Shown here one piece after another: positions 25,564 through 34,664 of a stretch of DNA of 39,866 bases (position 1 is its first letter; each line of letters begins with the position of its first letter). The stretch is taken from contig SLKA01000037.1 in assembly GCA_007134845.1 (NCBI GenBank), positions 1 to 39,866 of the forward strand. Direction: 5' to 3'. Made by a program: the position numbers and the translations under genes. The DNA comes from Balneolales bacterium (GTDB lineage: Bacteria; Bacteroidota; Rhodothermia; Balneolales; Natronogracilivirgulaceae). The notes beneath the pieces were generated by a model. The model did no database searches, had not been told where the DNA came from, and saw only the letters and a list, made by a program, of their open reading frames with translations.

Positions 25564-26405
25564 AGCGGACTGTCCTCATCGGCAATGAGGCGCGAGATCA
25601 GTTCAATCAGATCCTTCTCTCTGAGACTGGCCGCTTCCGCAATCTCGCTGTGATCAAGTTTCTCCTTGCTTACACCGGTGGCGAGGTTGGTGATCAGTGA
25701 GATGCCAAGACATGACATTTCCAGCCGGATGGCTTCATAAAGTTCGGCTGCTGTGGACATGCCGACCGCATCGGCTCCCATGATCCGGAAAGATCGGATC
25801 TCGGCTTTGGTTTCGTAGGTCGGACCTTTGGCGTAAAGATAGCAGCCGCGCGTTACAGATATGCCTGCACTGGCAGCCAGCCGGGTTACGTCTCCAACCA
25901 GATCGTCATTTGCGTAGCGCTGGTGGAATCGCTGATCGTGCAGACTGATTTTTACCGGCAGACTGATGATATCATCAATGAGCATAAGATCCCCCACACG
26001 GAACCGGTAATTGATGCCACCCGCGGCGTTTGTCACCAAAAGAGCATTGCAGCCCAACGCATTGGCAAAGCGAACAGGCAGGATGGTTCGATCGAATGGG
26101 TGCCCTTCATAATAATGAAACCGGCCGGACCAGGCCAGTACCTTGCGGTTGCTGATATCGCCGAAATAGAGTGCCCCATCGTGCCCGGCTACACTCGTGG
26201 ACGGAAAACCGGGGATGTCGGAATAGGGAACAATGACAGGATTTTTAATAACTTTGGTGAACATGCCCAGTCCGGATCCGAGTATAATGGTGCAATCCGG
26301 GGTTCCAATGCCCTTGCGATGAAGAATTTCGATGGCTGAATCAAGTAGTTCTTCCAATGACGGATGATCTGATTTGCTCGACTTCATATCCTTTTTTTTC
26401 ATCAT
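25536..26405 (-). CDS. punA: Purine nucleoside phosphorylase (trimeric type)
   Basis: A 289-residue enzyme that cleaves inosine or guanosine with phosphate in purine salvage. Motifs are phosphate-binding GSGLG (43-47), GRFHYYEG (94-101), NAAGG (126-130), VGMSTAAE with the purine-contacting glutamate, and ITNLATG with the base-binding asparagine. These place it in the trimeric PNP family. The first 65 bp overlap the end of the MBL gene if 26405 is the start. ATG at 26387 (residue 7) or TTG at residue 17 would reduce the overlap, so the start is uncertain. It closes the minus-strand operon and its 3' end overlaps the convergent photolyase. Confidence 0.93.
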   Translation of the reverse strand: MMKKKDMKSSKSDHPSLEELLDSAIEILHRKGIGTPDCTIILGSGLGMFTKVIKNPVIVPYSDIPGFPSTSVAGHDGALYFGDISNRKVLAWSGRFHYYEGHPFDRTILPVRFANALGCNALLVTNAAGGINYRFRVGDLMLIDDIISLPVKISLHDQRFHQRYANDDLVGDVTRLAASAGISVTRGCYLYAKGPTYETKAEIRSFRIMGADAVGMSTAAELYEAIRLEMSCLGISLITNLATGVSKEKLDHSEIAEAASLREKDLIELISRLIADEDSPLYKPEYRFR

Positions 26406-27150
26406 ATCGTTTCAGGGCGGAGATAGCTCCGCTATAACCGTGGTACGTCAGGATAAAGTACTTCTCTTCCAGAGCCTTTCGCAAATACATATCCCTGTTC
26501 TTCTGACTTTTTTCCCCGTCGAAGTCGAATTTTGCTGTAAATTTCCGGTTGATGGCTTCGGGACGTCCGAGCACATCTCCGAGCATCATTGCTTTTTCTG
26601 CGCCGTTACGATAAAAAATGCCCTGGTGGAATTCGGTATGTCCGCCAATGGTCTTCATGGTGATGAAATCCGGTTCTGGTGTATGGTTTTCAATGAATCG
26701 CAGGTCGGCGTGGGTTTCCAGGTAAATTGCCCAGCGCAGCACTTCCTGCTCGTCACTGCTGTCGGCCTCTTCCACAAACCGCTGCCAGTCTCTGCCCGAC
26801 AGCCAGATGACCGCATTCGGAAAGGTAAGTTCATAAGTGCCATACCGCTCGCTGAGCAGTCCGCCGATGTGATCGAGGTGAGTATGGCTGCAGTAGACAT
26901 GCTGGATGTCTTCGGGGGCGCAATTATGTTTGCTCAGGTTATTTGTGAGCAGTGAATAGTGGTCCTGCGGATTGCTGTTGAACGGACCAAGTCCGGCGTC
27001 GATCAGTGCGGTGAAGGAATCAGTGCGTATCAGAAAGGGATTGATTCCCAGTTTGAATTCACCTTTTCGGGGTTTTTCATCTGGTGTGATGGAAACAAAC
27101 CTGCCTTCACCACCGACAGAATAGGTGCCCTCGAAGAGCGCAGCGATCAT
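26341..27150 (-). CDS. MBL-fold metallohydrolase
   Basis: A 269-residue metallo-beta-lactamase-fold hydrolase. The metal ligands are present: SHTHLDHIGG (H89, H91, D93, H94), GGHTEF (H171), GDVLG (D192) and TYHGYSG (H237). No signal peptide is seen, so it is cytoplasmic. The context between phoH and a nucleoside phosphorylase does not fix the substrate; lactonase, glyoxalase II-like and phosphodiesterase roles are all possible. Its start codon overlaps the phoH stop in an ATGA arrangement, indicating translational coupling. Confidence 0.9.
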   Translation of the reverse strand: MIAALFEGTYSVGGEGRFVSITPDEKPRKGEFKLGINPFLIRTDSFTALIDAGLGPFNSNPQDHYSLLTNNLSKHNCAPEDIQHVYCSHTHLDHIGGLLSERYGTYELTFPNAVIWLSGRDWQRFVEEADSSDEQEVLRWAIYLETHADLRFIENHTPEPDFITMKTIGGHTEFHQGIFYRNGAEKAMMLGDVLGRPEAINRKFTAKFDFDGEKSQKNRDMYLRKALEEKYFILTYHGYSGAISALKRYDEKKGYEVEQIRSSVIGRTT

Positions 27151-28184
27151 GATTCTGACGGCTTCTGGTCCCTATCGGCTTCCTTCTTCTGGTCCAGCTT
27201 CTCCTCGTAGCGGTCATAGGCTTCGATAATGTCACGGATAAGCTTATGTCGGACTACATCGTTCTGGTCCATGTAAACGAAGGCGATACCTTTGATTTTT
27301 TCCAGGATATGCTGGATGGTCTTGAGGCCGGAATGCTCATTTTTTGGGAGATCGGTCTGTGTGAGGTCTCCGGTGATGATCGCTTTACTGTTAACGCCAA
27401 GCCGCGTCAGAAACATTTTCATCTGCGTCTGAGTGGCATTCTGTGCTTCATCCAGAATTACAAAGGCGTTATTGAGGGTGCGTCCGCGCATGTATGCCAG
27501 TGGAGCAATTTCAATGATGTTTTTGCTCAGATTCATTTCAAGCTTGTCGAAATCCATCATTTCCTCCAGGGCATCATAAAGCGGCCGAAGATAGGGGTCT
27601 ATCTTTTCCCGGAGGTTTCCGGGCAGAAAGCCCAGGCTTTCACCTGCTTCCACGGCAGGTCGCACAAGAACAATTTTTTTCACCTGGCGCTCTTTGAGAG
27701 CCCGGACAGCAAGGGCGACCGAGGTATAGGTCTTGCCGGTTCCAGCCGGTCCGATGGTGAATACTATGTCATTTTCATTGGAAGCTTTTACGATCACCTT
27801 CTGATTTGGGGTCCGGGCAATGACAGGAGCGCCGGTTGTAGTGTGCAGCAGGGTTTCGTCAGGTGAAATGGTTACCTGTCTGAGCAGCCGGTCGCTTTTC
27901 TGCAGGGCGAGCAAAGTAGAGAGGTCATTATCGGTGACGGCGCCGTTTCTTCGGGCGAGCCGGATAAGTTCCTTTATTATGGCTTCAATGGCCTCAAACT
28001 GTTCGGGCGGACCGGTAACCTTGATTTCGTTTCCCCGAACGATAAGCTTGCTTTCTCCGAAAGCTTCGTCGACCCGTTTGACAATGCGATCATTCAGACC
28101 GAAGACGACGACCGGATCCACGTTGTCAATGAAGATAGATTTGGTTTCCAGATGTTCTGCTTGTGGTATGATGGTATTTGTCAA
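27147..28184 (-). CDS. phoH: PhoH family ATPase
   Basis: A 345-residue PhoH protein. An N-terminal KH-like region (about 15-75) is followed by the P-loop ATPase: Walker A GPAGTGKT (145-152), RPAVEAGESLGFLPG, and Walker B VILDEAQNATQ (D245, E246). The class is linked to RNA metabolism and phosphate starvation; in many bacteria it sits next to ybeY, which is not seen here. The tail is Lys/Asp/Glu-rich. It is 20 bp after rpe and overlaps the MBL gene by ATGA. Confidence 0.95.
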   Translation of the reverse strand: MTNTIIPQAEHLETKSIFIDNVDPVVVFGLNDRIVKRVDEAFGESKLIVRGNEIKVTGPPEQFEAIEAIIKELIRLARRNGAVTDNDLSTLLALQKSDRLLRQVTISPDETLLHTTTGAPVIARTPNQKVIVKASNENDIVFTIGPAGTGKTYTSVALAVRALKERQVKKIVLVRPAVEAGESLGFLPGNLREKIDPYLRPLYDALEEMMDFDKLEMNLSKNIIEIAPLAYMRGRTLNNAFVILDEAQNATQTQMKMFLTRLGVNSKAIITGDLTQTDLPKNEHSGLKTIQHILEKIKGIAFVYMDQNDVVRHKLIRDIIEAYDRYEEKLDQKKEADRDQKPSES

Positions 28185-28204
28185 GTGATATTCAGAGGTT
28201 TGGG

Positions 28205-28906
28205 TTATACATACATAGAACGATATCCGGAGGTTGCATCATTCCGCAGGGCCTGCACTTCACCGGCAATGTCATTGCTTTTGAATACGCTGCTTCCGGC
28301 AACGAGGACATCAGCTCCGGCATCGGCTATATCGCGGGCATTGTCACGGCCCACGCCGCCATCCACTTCGATATAGAAATTGCACTGGAGTTCTTCGCGA
28401 ACCAGCCGCAGTGCCCTTAAGCGCTCATAGCTGTATTCTATGTATTTCTGTCCGCCGAAACCGGGGTTTACCGTCATCAGTAGGACCATGTCAACTTGAT
28501 TCAAAATGGCGCGCAATGACGATAGTGTTGTTCCGGGATTGACTGCTACTCCGGTGTGGCAGCCATGCTCCCGAATTTGCTGCAATGTCCGGTGAATATG
28601 ATTGCAGGTTTCAATGTGCACTGTTATGAGGTCGGCGCCGGCTTTGGCAAAATCTGCAATATAGCGGTCGGGTTCACTTATCATGAGATGCACATCGAGG
28701 AAGGCATCGGTGATGGTGTTTACGGTTTCAACAACGGCTGGTCCAAAGCTGATGTTCGGGACAAAATGCCCGTCCATGATGTCACAGTGTATCCAGGGTG
28801 CACCACCATTCACCGCCTGCTCAATATCTTTTTCCAGGTTCTTGAAGTTGGCGGCAAGTATCGATGGGGCGATAATAGGGAGTGGACTTTTGAACAGCTT
28901 GTTCAT
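28205..28906 (-). CDS. rpe: Ribulose-phosphate 3-epimerase
   Basis: A 233-residue TIM-barrel enzyme interconverting ribulose 5-phosphate and xylulose 5-phosphate in the pentose phosphate pathway. Motifs include APSILAANF at the N-terminus, WIHCDIMDGHFVPN (38-51) with metal ligands H40 and D42 and catalytic D45, DVHLMI, MTVNPGFGGQKY, and EVDGGV with the second catalytic aspartate. Length is normal (about 220-230). It lies between the PASTA gene (33 bp) and phoH (20 bp). Confidence 0.97.
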   Translation of the reverse strand: MNKLFKSPLPIIAPSILAANFKNLEKDIEQAVNGGAPWIHCDIMDGHFVPNISFGPAVVETVNTITDAFLDVHLMISEPDRYIADFAKAGADLITVHIETCNHIHRTLQQIREHGCHTGVAVNPGTTLSSLRAILNQVDMVLLMTVNPGFGGQKYIEYSYERLRALRLVREELQCNFYIEVDGGVGRDNARDIADAGADVLVAGSSVFKSNDIAGEVQALRNDATSGYRSMYV

Positions 28907-28939
28907 GGCAGAAGATAGTGGTCTAGTGGTTATTTCCGG

Positions 28940-29806
28940 TTACTCCTGGAAATCAGTGTTGGTTTCGGGATCACGTTCCGGCTCCTCTGCCGGGTCGGCT
29001 TCCGATTCGTCAATGATGAGCGGACCGGTCTCCTCTTCCTCATCTTCACTGGGACTTACAGAAACGATGAGATCGATAGCGGTACCCTCAAATACATTTG
29101 GCTCGTCATCGGGATCGTAGCTGAGTACGGTATTTGGCGCCACCCGGTCGGTTGCCTCGAAATGGATGGTTCCCACGCGCAGTCCGGCTTCAAGAAGTGC
29201 ATTTTGCGCCTCGGTCAGATGCATGTTGGCAATGTCGGGAACACGTACTCTGGAACTTCCAAGTCCGTCGCCAACAATGAGATCTACGGATGTATTCTGG
29301 ACCACCCGTCGGCCGGACGGGATGGACTGACGCAGGACGCTGTTGCGGAAACGGGATGATTCATAGGTGACATTACCCAGCTGAAGGCCGGAATTTTCCA
29401 GTTGAATGGTAGCATTGCGGAGAGAGAGATCCTGGACATCCGGTACCTCGACAGTTGGTGTGGAAGTGGTGTTTATGGTGATGTAGATTTTCCGGTTTGG
29501 CTTGACGATCATCCCTGCGTTGGGTGTCTGATCAATGACAAAATCGGGCGGGAAGGCCTCATTTGACCGTTTTGCGACAAGTTCATGCCGCAGTCCGCGG
29601 GATTCGAGCTTTTCGGCTGCTTCCTCAAGAGGCATTCTGGTGATATCGGGAACAGTGATGCCGTGCCCGTAATTGGTATACGCCGGCATGATGATGCGGT
29701 CTATGGCAATCAGGGAGACTACACCTAAAAGGATCAATCCTGCAAGCAGGTAATAGAGCTTACGGTCTGTAAAAAAATTGATCAGAAAACGGGATGCTTT
29801 GTTCAT
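28940..29806 (-). CDS. Membrane protein with three PASTA domains
   Basis: A 288-residue protein with a short cytoplasmic N-terminus, one transmembrane helix (about 18-36), then three PASTA domains (about 48-112, 115-185, 186-257). Each domain opens with a VPD(I/V) element and contains a conserved P-x-G or P-x-(S/D) turn, such as DQTPNAGMIVKPNRKIYITI. A very acidic tail (about 258-288) follows. PASTA domains bind peptidoglycan fragments in Gram-positive kinases; stand-alone versions are common in Bacteroidota and probably act in wall synthesis. No kinase domain is present. The position next to rpe suggests cotranscription rather than shared function. Confidence 0.9.
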   Translation of the reverse strand: MNKASRFLINFFTDRKLYYLLAGLILLGVVSLIAIDRIIMPAYTNYGHGITVPDITRMPLEEAAEKLESRGLRHELVAKRSNEAFPPDFVIDQTPNAGMIVKPNRKIYITINTTSTPTVEVPDVQDLSLRNATIQLENSGLQLGNVTYESSRFRNSVLRQSIPSGRRVVQNTSVDLIVGDGLGSSRVRVPDIANMHLTEAQNALLEAGLRVGTIHFEATDRVAPNTVLSYDPDDEPNVFEGTAIDLIVSVSPSEDEEEETGPLIIDESEADPAEEPERDPETNTDFQE

Positions 29807-29848
29807 GTTATTTGGTATTTGCTTCTCGCAGAAATTACTCTCTTTTTT

Positions 29849-30940
29849 TTAAAAACGTAAATGGAACCCGAATGTTGGGCGCAGGCCGTATTCCATGGAG
29901 GCGGTGGGCTGCATGCGTGCCGTTCTCATTTTCTGTGTAAAAAAGGCATCAAAAGCGGCGAAGAAGTGATTGGCTACGAGCAGGGTCAGCATGTTGCGGG
30001 CTACGCTGAGATCGTCATTGAAGTCAAAACCTACCCGGGCATGATACCAGAATTGCTCGGGCATTGTGCCGTCATCGATGTTGAACTGGTCGGTGCGTGT
30101 GATGTCCCATTCGCGCCATCCCGGTCCGAACTGAAAATACTTGCTCATCAGTTCGTAATATTGCTGGGAGCCGTAATCCGGCAGGTCGTGAGAAAACGCA
30201 TAACCGGTAGCATAGAAACTGTTGCGTTCGGCTTCACGCAGGTCGTGGATATTGATCAGATTCCAGTCGATATTGATGTCATAAGCCGGATCGATGCCGC
30301 CGAACGGTTCACCTTCGGTGTATATGTTACGTCCTGTGTCTGTAAGCAGATCCTGGAATGATTTGCCGTGCTCATCGCCATGATACGTGACCAGGTACTG
30401 AGCATACTGGACTACGCTCCAGTTTGCATTTCCGAACTCCTCATAATACCGTTCACCGTCCCGGCCGCGATTCTCCCGGTGTATGTAGATACCGATCGCT
30501 GATGCTTCGACCGCGACAAAGATCGCCGTTTTCCACCATTGCCGGTTTGCTGCCTGACCCAGTCCCGGAACAACTGCAGATGCCAGGAATGCGTACCCCG
30601 GATTGGTGTTGATGGTGCGCATGAATCCGGAATTCCAGCTGTTGCCATTCATATCAGCACCGGTGATATACCGGGGACCCGGCAGTATGGGTGACAGACG
30701 GAGATCGGCCTGTGACAAGGTTGGGGATTCGTGTGGGTAGGATGCCGATGCAGGTGTCGATGTTGTTGCCGATTCCGATTCCGATGTCATTGCCGATGTC
30801 ATTGTCGATGTCAAAACTGACGCATTCCTCATCATTTGAGCCGCAGCGGAAGCCGGCACGATCAGAAGAAGGGCTGTAACAAGAGCCGCGATGGCGGTAT
30901 TACGTAAGGTAGTATGTGAGGAAAATCTGGAATAGATCAT
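29849..30940 (-). CDS. DUF5683 domain protein, secreted
   Basis: A 363-residue protein of the Bacteroidota DUF5683 family. An N-terminal signal peptide (about 12-35) precedes a low-complexity Ser/Thr/Ala/Met tract (about 38-70) encoded by short tandem DNA repeats. The hallmark segment FLASAVVPGLGQAANRQWWKTAIFVAVEASAIGIYI lies near residue 117, followed by Tyr-rich sequence and a second hydrophobic stretch (ARNMLTLLVANHFFAAFDAFFT). The end GLRPTFGFHLRF suggests outer-membrane association. The function of the family is unknown. It sits 42 bp before the PASTA gene and 38 bp after the large barrel-protein gene. Confidence 0.85.
   Translation of the reverse strand: MIYSRFSSHTTLRNTAIAALVTALLLIVPASAAAQMMRNASVLTSTMTSAMTSESESATTSTPASASYPHESPTLSQADLRLSPILPGPRYITGADMNGNSWNSGFMRTINTNPGYAFLASAVVPGLGQAANRQWWKTAIFVAVEASAIGIYIHRENRGRDGERYYEEFGNANWSVVQYAQYLVTYHGDEHGKSFQDLLTDTGRNIYTEGEPFGGIDPAYDINIDWNLINIHDLREAERNSFYATGYAFSHDLPDYGSQQYYELMSKYFQFGPGWREWDITRTDQFNIDDGTMPEQFWYHARVGFDFNDDLSVARNMLTLLVANHFFAAFDAFFTQKMRTARMQPTASMEYGLRPTFGFHLRF
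30781..30812. repeat. 12-bp tandem repeat inside DUF5683 gene
   Basis: CCGATGTCATTG occurs twice in succession (30781-30792 and 30793-30804), followed by a partial copy TCGATGTC (30805-30812). Flanking hexamers of GATTCC and GATGCC type extend the pattern to about 30740. In the gene's frame the region encodes a Ser/Thr/Ala/Met linker. Confidence 0.7.
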
Positions 30941-30978
30941 GTTGACAGCCCGGGGTAACGATTACAAGTACGTATTCA

Positions 30979-33900
30979 TCAGAATTCAAAATCAAATAAA
31001 ATGCCAAAATTAAGCAAAATCTGGTTGCCATAGGAGACGCGACCGGTGGCAGTTTCAGTAATAAACGCATCAGGCAGCTGTAAATCGTATGAATTAAATC
31101 CGTAGGCGCTGCTCAGGAAAAAGCTCGTAGGGAAAAAGTAGTACGAATTCATGCCAATCCGCAATTCTGCTCCGACTCCGGTTTTAATGGACTTGTCAAT
31201 GTCGAGCGGACCGCCCCAGCCATTGCCAGCCTCGGCGAAAAGACGAAGAAAGACCTTGTCAAGTGTCAGGCGGCCCATTTGCCGGTAGATATCAGTTTTA
31301 AGTGGAATAAACCAGGAGAACTGTGAAAAAGCGGTGGTGGTTCCGCCGAGGGCGAAAAACGGATAACTGCGCATCCCGATCAACCCGCCGATATAATCCA
31401 GATAGAAAAATTCATCCGGACTGTCAAAATAGGTGAAAAAGCGAGTTCGCATATTAAATCGCTGTTTACGCAGTACAAAGCCCAGCCGCAGATCTGCTTC
31501 TACCGAGTGGTTGTTGTATTCTTTGTAGACCGGTATGAGTGTCCCGTCGCGGATATCGTAGGAATCAAGCAGTTCACTGGGTTCGTAACTGTAGCGCAGC
31601 AGGCCGCGCCAGCCGACCGGAGCGATATTGTTGTGACGGTTGGGAAGTGACAGATCGAAGATCCAGGCGGTGGTCCAGGTGGATCCGGCATAATAGCGGG
31701 AGGTGGATCCGGACACTTCCTGGCGGAACTCTCTGGAATAGAAGGAATCGGTGGAAACACGGTAGGGGCTGTAGTAATATCCCAGCTCAACAAGGCTCCA
31801 TCGGTTGATCTTGCTGATGAGATTGACCTCGACCTGCCACATGTTGTATGCAATGTCGGTTGATGTGGTGTCGGGCAGGCAGGATGTGCAGGGGAATTCT
31901 TCAATCTGCAATCCGTCCTGAACATTACGGCGGATGTTGAAGAATGCAACTGATACAGTCGGAGACCAATGCCGTTTTATAAACGGGAGGCCGGCATATT
32001 CAGCCTCAAAAAAGAGGTCGCGGTCGAGGTTGACCAGCCGGCCGGGCCGGAAGAAATTGCTGATGCCATCGCTGTCTCTCGAACCCGGTCCGAACAGTGC
32101 GCCGCCAAAAATTCTGAAACGCTCCCGCATTTCCCGCGAGGCAAAATAGGCACCGACCTTGATATCTCTCCACATGTTGGCGCCAAGATCACCGAAGCGG
32201 CCGTCGGTGAGCAGTGAAGTGTTGCTGCCGCGCAGGCGGGAGTAGTTATCGAAACGCAGAACCGGGTAAAACTGGAAAGAGGTAAACTGATCGGTGTAGC
32301 TGTAGAACTGCCGATCGGATGAAGAGCCACGGGTGGGTATGTGGTAGTGATAAACACCGGTATCGGCTACAGCGATGGCATCGTCCGGCAACGGATCGAG
32401 GTCGGTATCGTCGAATCTGTTTAGCGAGCGCCTGAAGATACTGCCGTTTTCACTGCCGGGCTCATGTCCTGTTGTGGCTTTGCCCTGCGCAGTATGAGCT
32501 GAGCTGAATTCAGAAAACTCCATTCCGGAGAGATCCAGCAACGCAATTTTGTAACCATCCGAGACATATTCCGAGTAGAGCAGCTCTTCCTTTTCGGGAT
32601 GTGGATGCGGCATGAAGGCACCGCCAATCACATTGGTTAGCTGCCGGATGGTTCCGTCAGCGAGCGATTTGCGGTAGATGTTGAATACACCGCCATGATC
32701 AGCACTGTAGTAGAGCCATTGTCCATCCCTGCTTACAAAAGGATCACGATAGTCCACTTCATGATCGGTAAGGAACGGGTCCATCCGGTATCGCTTCTGA
32801 GGGTTATCGGTGAGAGTAATTTTGTAAATTCCACGTTGAGCGGAATCGGAATAAGCGGTATAAAGTGCGGTGCCGTCGGGATGCCAGACCGGACGGTAAA
32901 TCTGCTCGCCGTGCCGAAAATCGGTAATGCGCATCAGTGAATCGCTTTCAATGTCGAAGAAAAACAGGTTGATGGATCCGTCCTCGATTTTACCGGCGGC
33001 AATGATGTTTTCATCGGGACTCCATGAGGGATCCTGCAATCGCTCGCTGAAAGTCAGCCGCTCGCTGTCACCGGATTCCGGGTCATAAATGTACAGATCA
33101 CGATAGAGTTCGCCGTAAGCATTTATGCGGGTGCGGCTGTAGGCAATGCGAGAACCATTGGGAGAGTAGCTGAAGGAGGTTTCAAGGCGTCTGAGCGTAG
33201 CGGAGTGGAACTGGCATTCGTGAGGGTGGCCGGAATGTGCAGCGGTGCTGTTCAGGCCATGTGACGTCTGTTGGTGTCGGGATGCCCCGCGGGAATGTGC
33301 ACTGCTTCGGGAGGATGCCCGTGAGAGTCCGGAGAACCGGGTGTCGATTTGTGATGCTGCTCCGGCGGCATTTTCAAATAGAGGTATTTCGGAAAGTGTG
33401 GAACCTGCATCAAATTTGGAATCGGTTTTCACTGCTTCTCCGCGGTTATTACCGGAAACGTTATTTGCGGAGCGATTATTGGCGGAACTGCTATTGGCCG
33501 AGCTGTTTTCCGGAGCCGTATCTTGCGAGTCACGGATGCTCTGCATATCACGAAAATAGAGAGTGGCCATGGCACCGTCGGTCATTTTGTTGGAGAGGTA
33601 GGCGACCTGGTTTCCATCAGGATGAAAAGCAGGATGAAAATTGAAAAAGCCCTTCGGTTCTACCCAGGTCCGGTTGGCCGGGTCTGTATCGCGGCCTTCG
33701 GCAAAATGCGTGTACTGACTGGTCAGCTCCTCAATCCAGTCATCATACACCTGCCGGCCGTCAATCCCGGTTGCATTCTTAATGGCCTTCCGCACATCAT
33801 AAACTCTGCCTTTGCTGAAGACCCGTGTGATGTCGGCGATCGCCTGCTCACCGAACCGGTCGGCCAGATAGCGTGTGAAAGCGAAACCCTGATTGTAAAC

Positions 33901-34623
33901 CAGCTCGCGTTCCAGGGAGGTTTTGGAGCTGAATGTTCCCATTTTTTCAAGGCTCAGATAGGTGCTGTCGAGGATGCGGGTGCGCAACAGCATATCGCGG
34001 TGGCTGTCCCAGTCGTCGTAGTAAATTTCATCGCGCATATATTGTGCCGTACCTTCGGCCAGCCAGGCTGGCATGCTGATGCCCGCCAGCGGGTACGTGA
34101 TGATGCCGGAAGGAAAACCGTAAAGCACATCGGGACGGCGCACATCTTCGTAGGAAAGCCACTGGACATAGCTGGCCGGGTGCCGCCTGCTCTTTTTCAT
34201 TGAGGCCTGAAGCTGAATAATATGAGTGAATTCATGCGTGATCACATTGCGCAGCCAGTTGTGCGTTCCACGCAGCGGCGTGTCGAGCGAGGGAAGCCAG
34301 ATCTCAATCTTGTTGTCATAGAAAAAAGCTGCTCCATTCGAGTAATCCAGCCGGTCGATGAGCAGGATGCTCACTTTGTGATCAGGTTCGAGCTCGTATA
34401 ACTCGGTGATGGGACCATAGACTTCTTCAGCAATCCGCGAAATTACCTGCGCGGGACGGCTGTTGCCCTCCTGGAAATGAACCAGAAAGTGGTCGCTTTC
34501 AATAGTGTACCACTCCAGATGATGATAGGGGTAGTTATAGAATGCAGGATTCCGCTGCGACAATGCATCCGTGGCCGTGAGCATAGCCCCCGCGATCAGG
34601 AAACAGGTCAGCAAGGCTGTCAT
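30979..34623 (-). CDS. Outer-membrane gluzincin peptidase / beta-propeller / BamA-like barrel protein
   Basis: About 1214 residues from ATG at 34623; an upstream in-frame start at 34755 would overlap the next gene by 91 bp and bury the signal peptide, so the later start is chosen. Order: signal peptide (TALLTCFLIAGAMLTATDALSQ), peptidase-MA-like domain with HEFTH (H130, E131, H134 in this numbering) and WLAEGTAQYM supplying the downstream glutamate, a PD40/TolB-like beta-propeller (for example FSYSPNGSRIAYSRTR), and a C-terminal Omp85-like barrel with GLIGMRSYPFFALGG and KVFLRLFAEAGNGWGG, ending in phenylalanine. An Asn/Ser-rich low-complexity linker splits the propeller. Predicted role: surface or periplasmic metalloprotease anchored in the outer membrane; substrate unknown. 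Confidence 0.82.
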   Translation of the reverse strand: MTALLTCFLIAGAMLTATDALSQRNPAFYNYPYHHLEWYTIESDHFLVHFQEGNSRPAQVISRIAEEVYGPITELYELEPDHKVSILLIDRLDYSNGAAFFYDNKIEIWLPSLDTPLRGTHNWLRNVITHEFTHIIQLQASMKKSRRHPASYVQWLSYEDVRRPDVLYGFPSGIITYPLAGISMPAWLAEGTAQYMRDEIYYDDWDSHRDMLLRTRILDSTYLSLEKMGTFSSKTSLERELVYNQGFAFTRYLADRFGEQAIADITRVFSKGRVYDVRKAIKNATGIDGRQVYDDWIEELTSQYTHFAEGRDTDPANRTWVEPKGFFNFHPAFHPDGNQVAYLSNKMTDGAMATLYFRDMQSIRDSQDTAPENSSANSSSANNRSANNVSGNNRGEAVKTDSKFDAGSTLSEIPLFENAAGAASQIDTRFSGLSRASSRSSAHSRGASRHQQTSHGLNSTAAHSGHPHECQFHSATLRRLETSFSYSPNGSRIAYSRTRINAYGELYRDLYIYDPESGDSERLTFSERLQDPSWSPDENIIAAGKIEDGSINLFFFDIESDSLMRITDFRHGEQIYRPVWHPDGTALYTAYSDSAQRGIYKITLTDNPQKRYRMDPFLTDHEVDYRDPFVSRDGQWLYYSADHGGVFNIYRKSLADGTIRQLTNVIGGAFMPHPHPEKEELLYSEYVSDGYKIALLDLSGMEFSEFSSAHTAQGKATTGHEPGSENGSIFRRSLNRFDDTDLDPLPDDAIAVADTGVYHYHIPTRGSSSDRQFYSYTDQFTSFQFYPVLRFDNYSRLRGSNTSLLTDGRFGDLGANMWRDIKVGAYFASREMRERFRIFGGALFGPGSRDSDGISNFFRPGRLVNLDRDLFFEAEYAGLPFIKRHWSPTVSVAFFNIRRNVQDGLQIEEFPCTSCLPDTTSTDIAYNMWQVEVNLISKINRWSLVELGYYYSPYRVSTDSFYSREFRQEVSGSTSRYYAGSTWTTAWIFDLSLPNRHNNIAPVGWRGLLRYSYEPSELLDSYDIRDGTLIPVYKEYNNHSVEADLRLGFVLRKQRFNMRTRFFTYFDSPDEFFYLDYIGGLIGMRSYPFFALGGTTTAFSQFSWFIPLKTDIYRQMGRLTLDKVFLRLFAEAGNGWGGPLDIDKSIKTGVGAELRIGMNSYYFFPTSFFLSSAYGFNSYDLQLPDAFITETATGRVSYGNQILLNFGILFDFEF

Positions 34624-34664
34624 CAGCAGGCGATTTAGTAAAAGTGATATGGCAGAGGAATGAC

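Noticed and set aside
33523-34203. 226-codon plus-strand frame opposite the gluzincin gene
   Set aside because: The opposite strand carries the HEFTH and propeller coding sequence; this frame has no recognisable motif.
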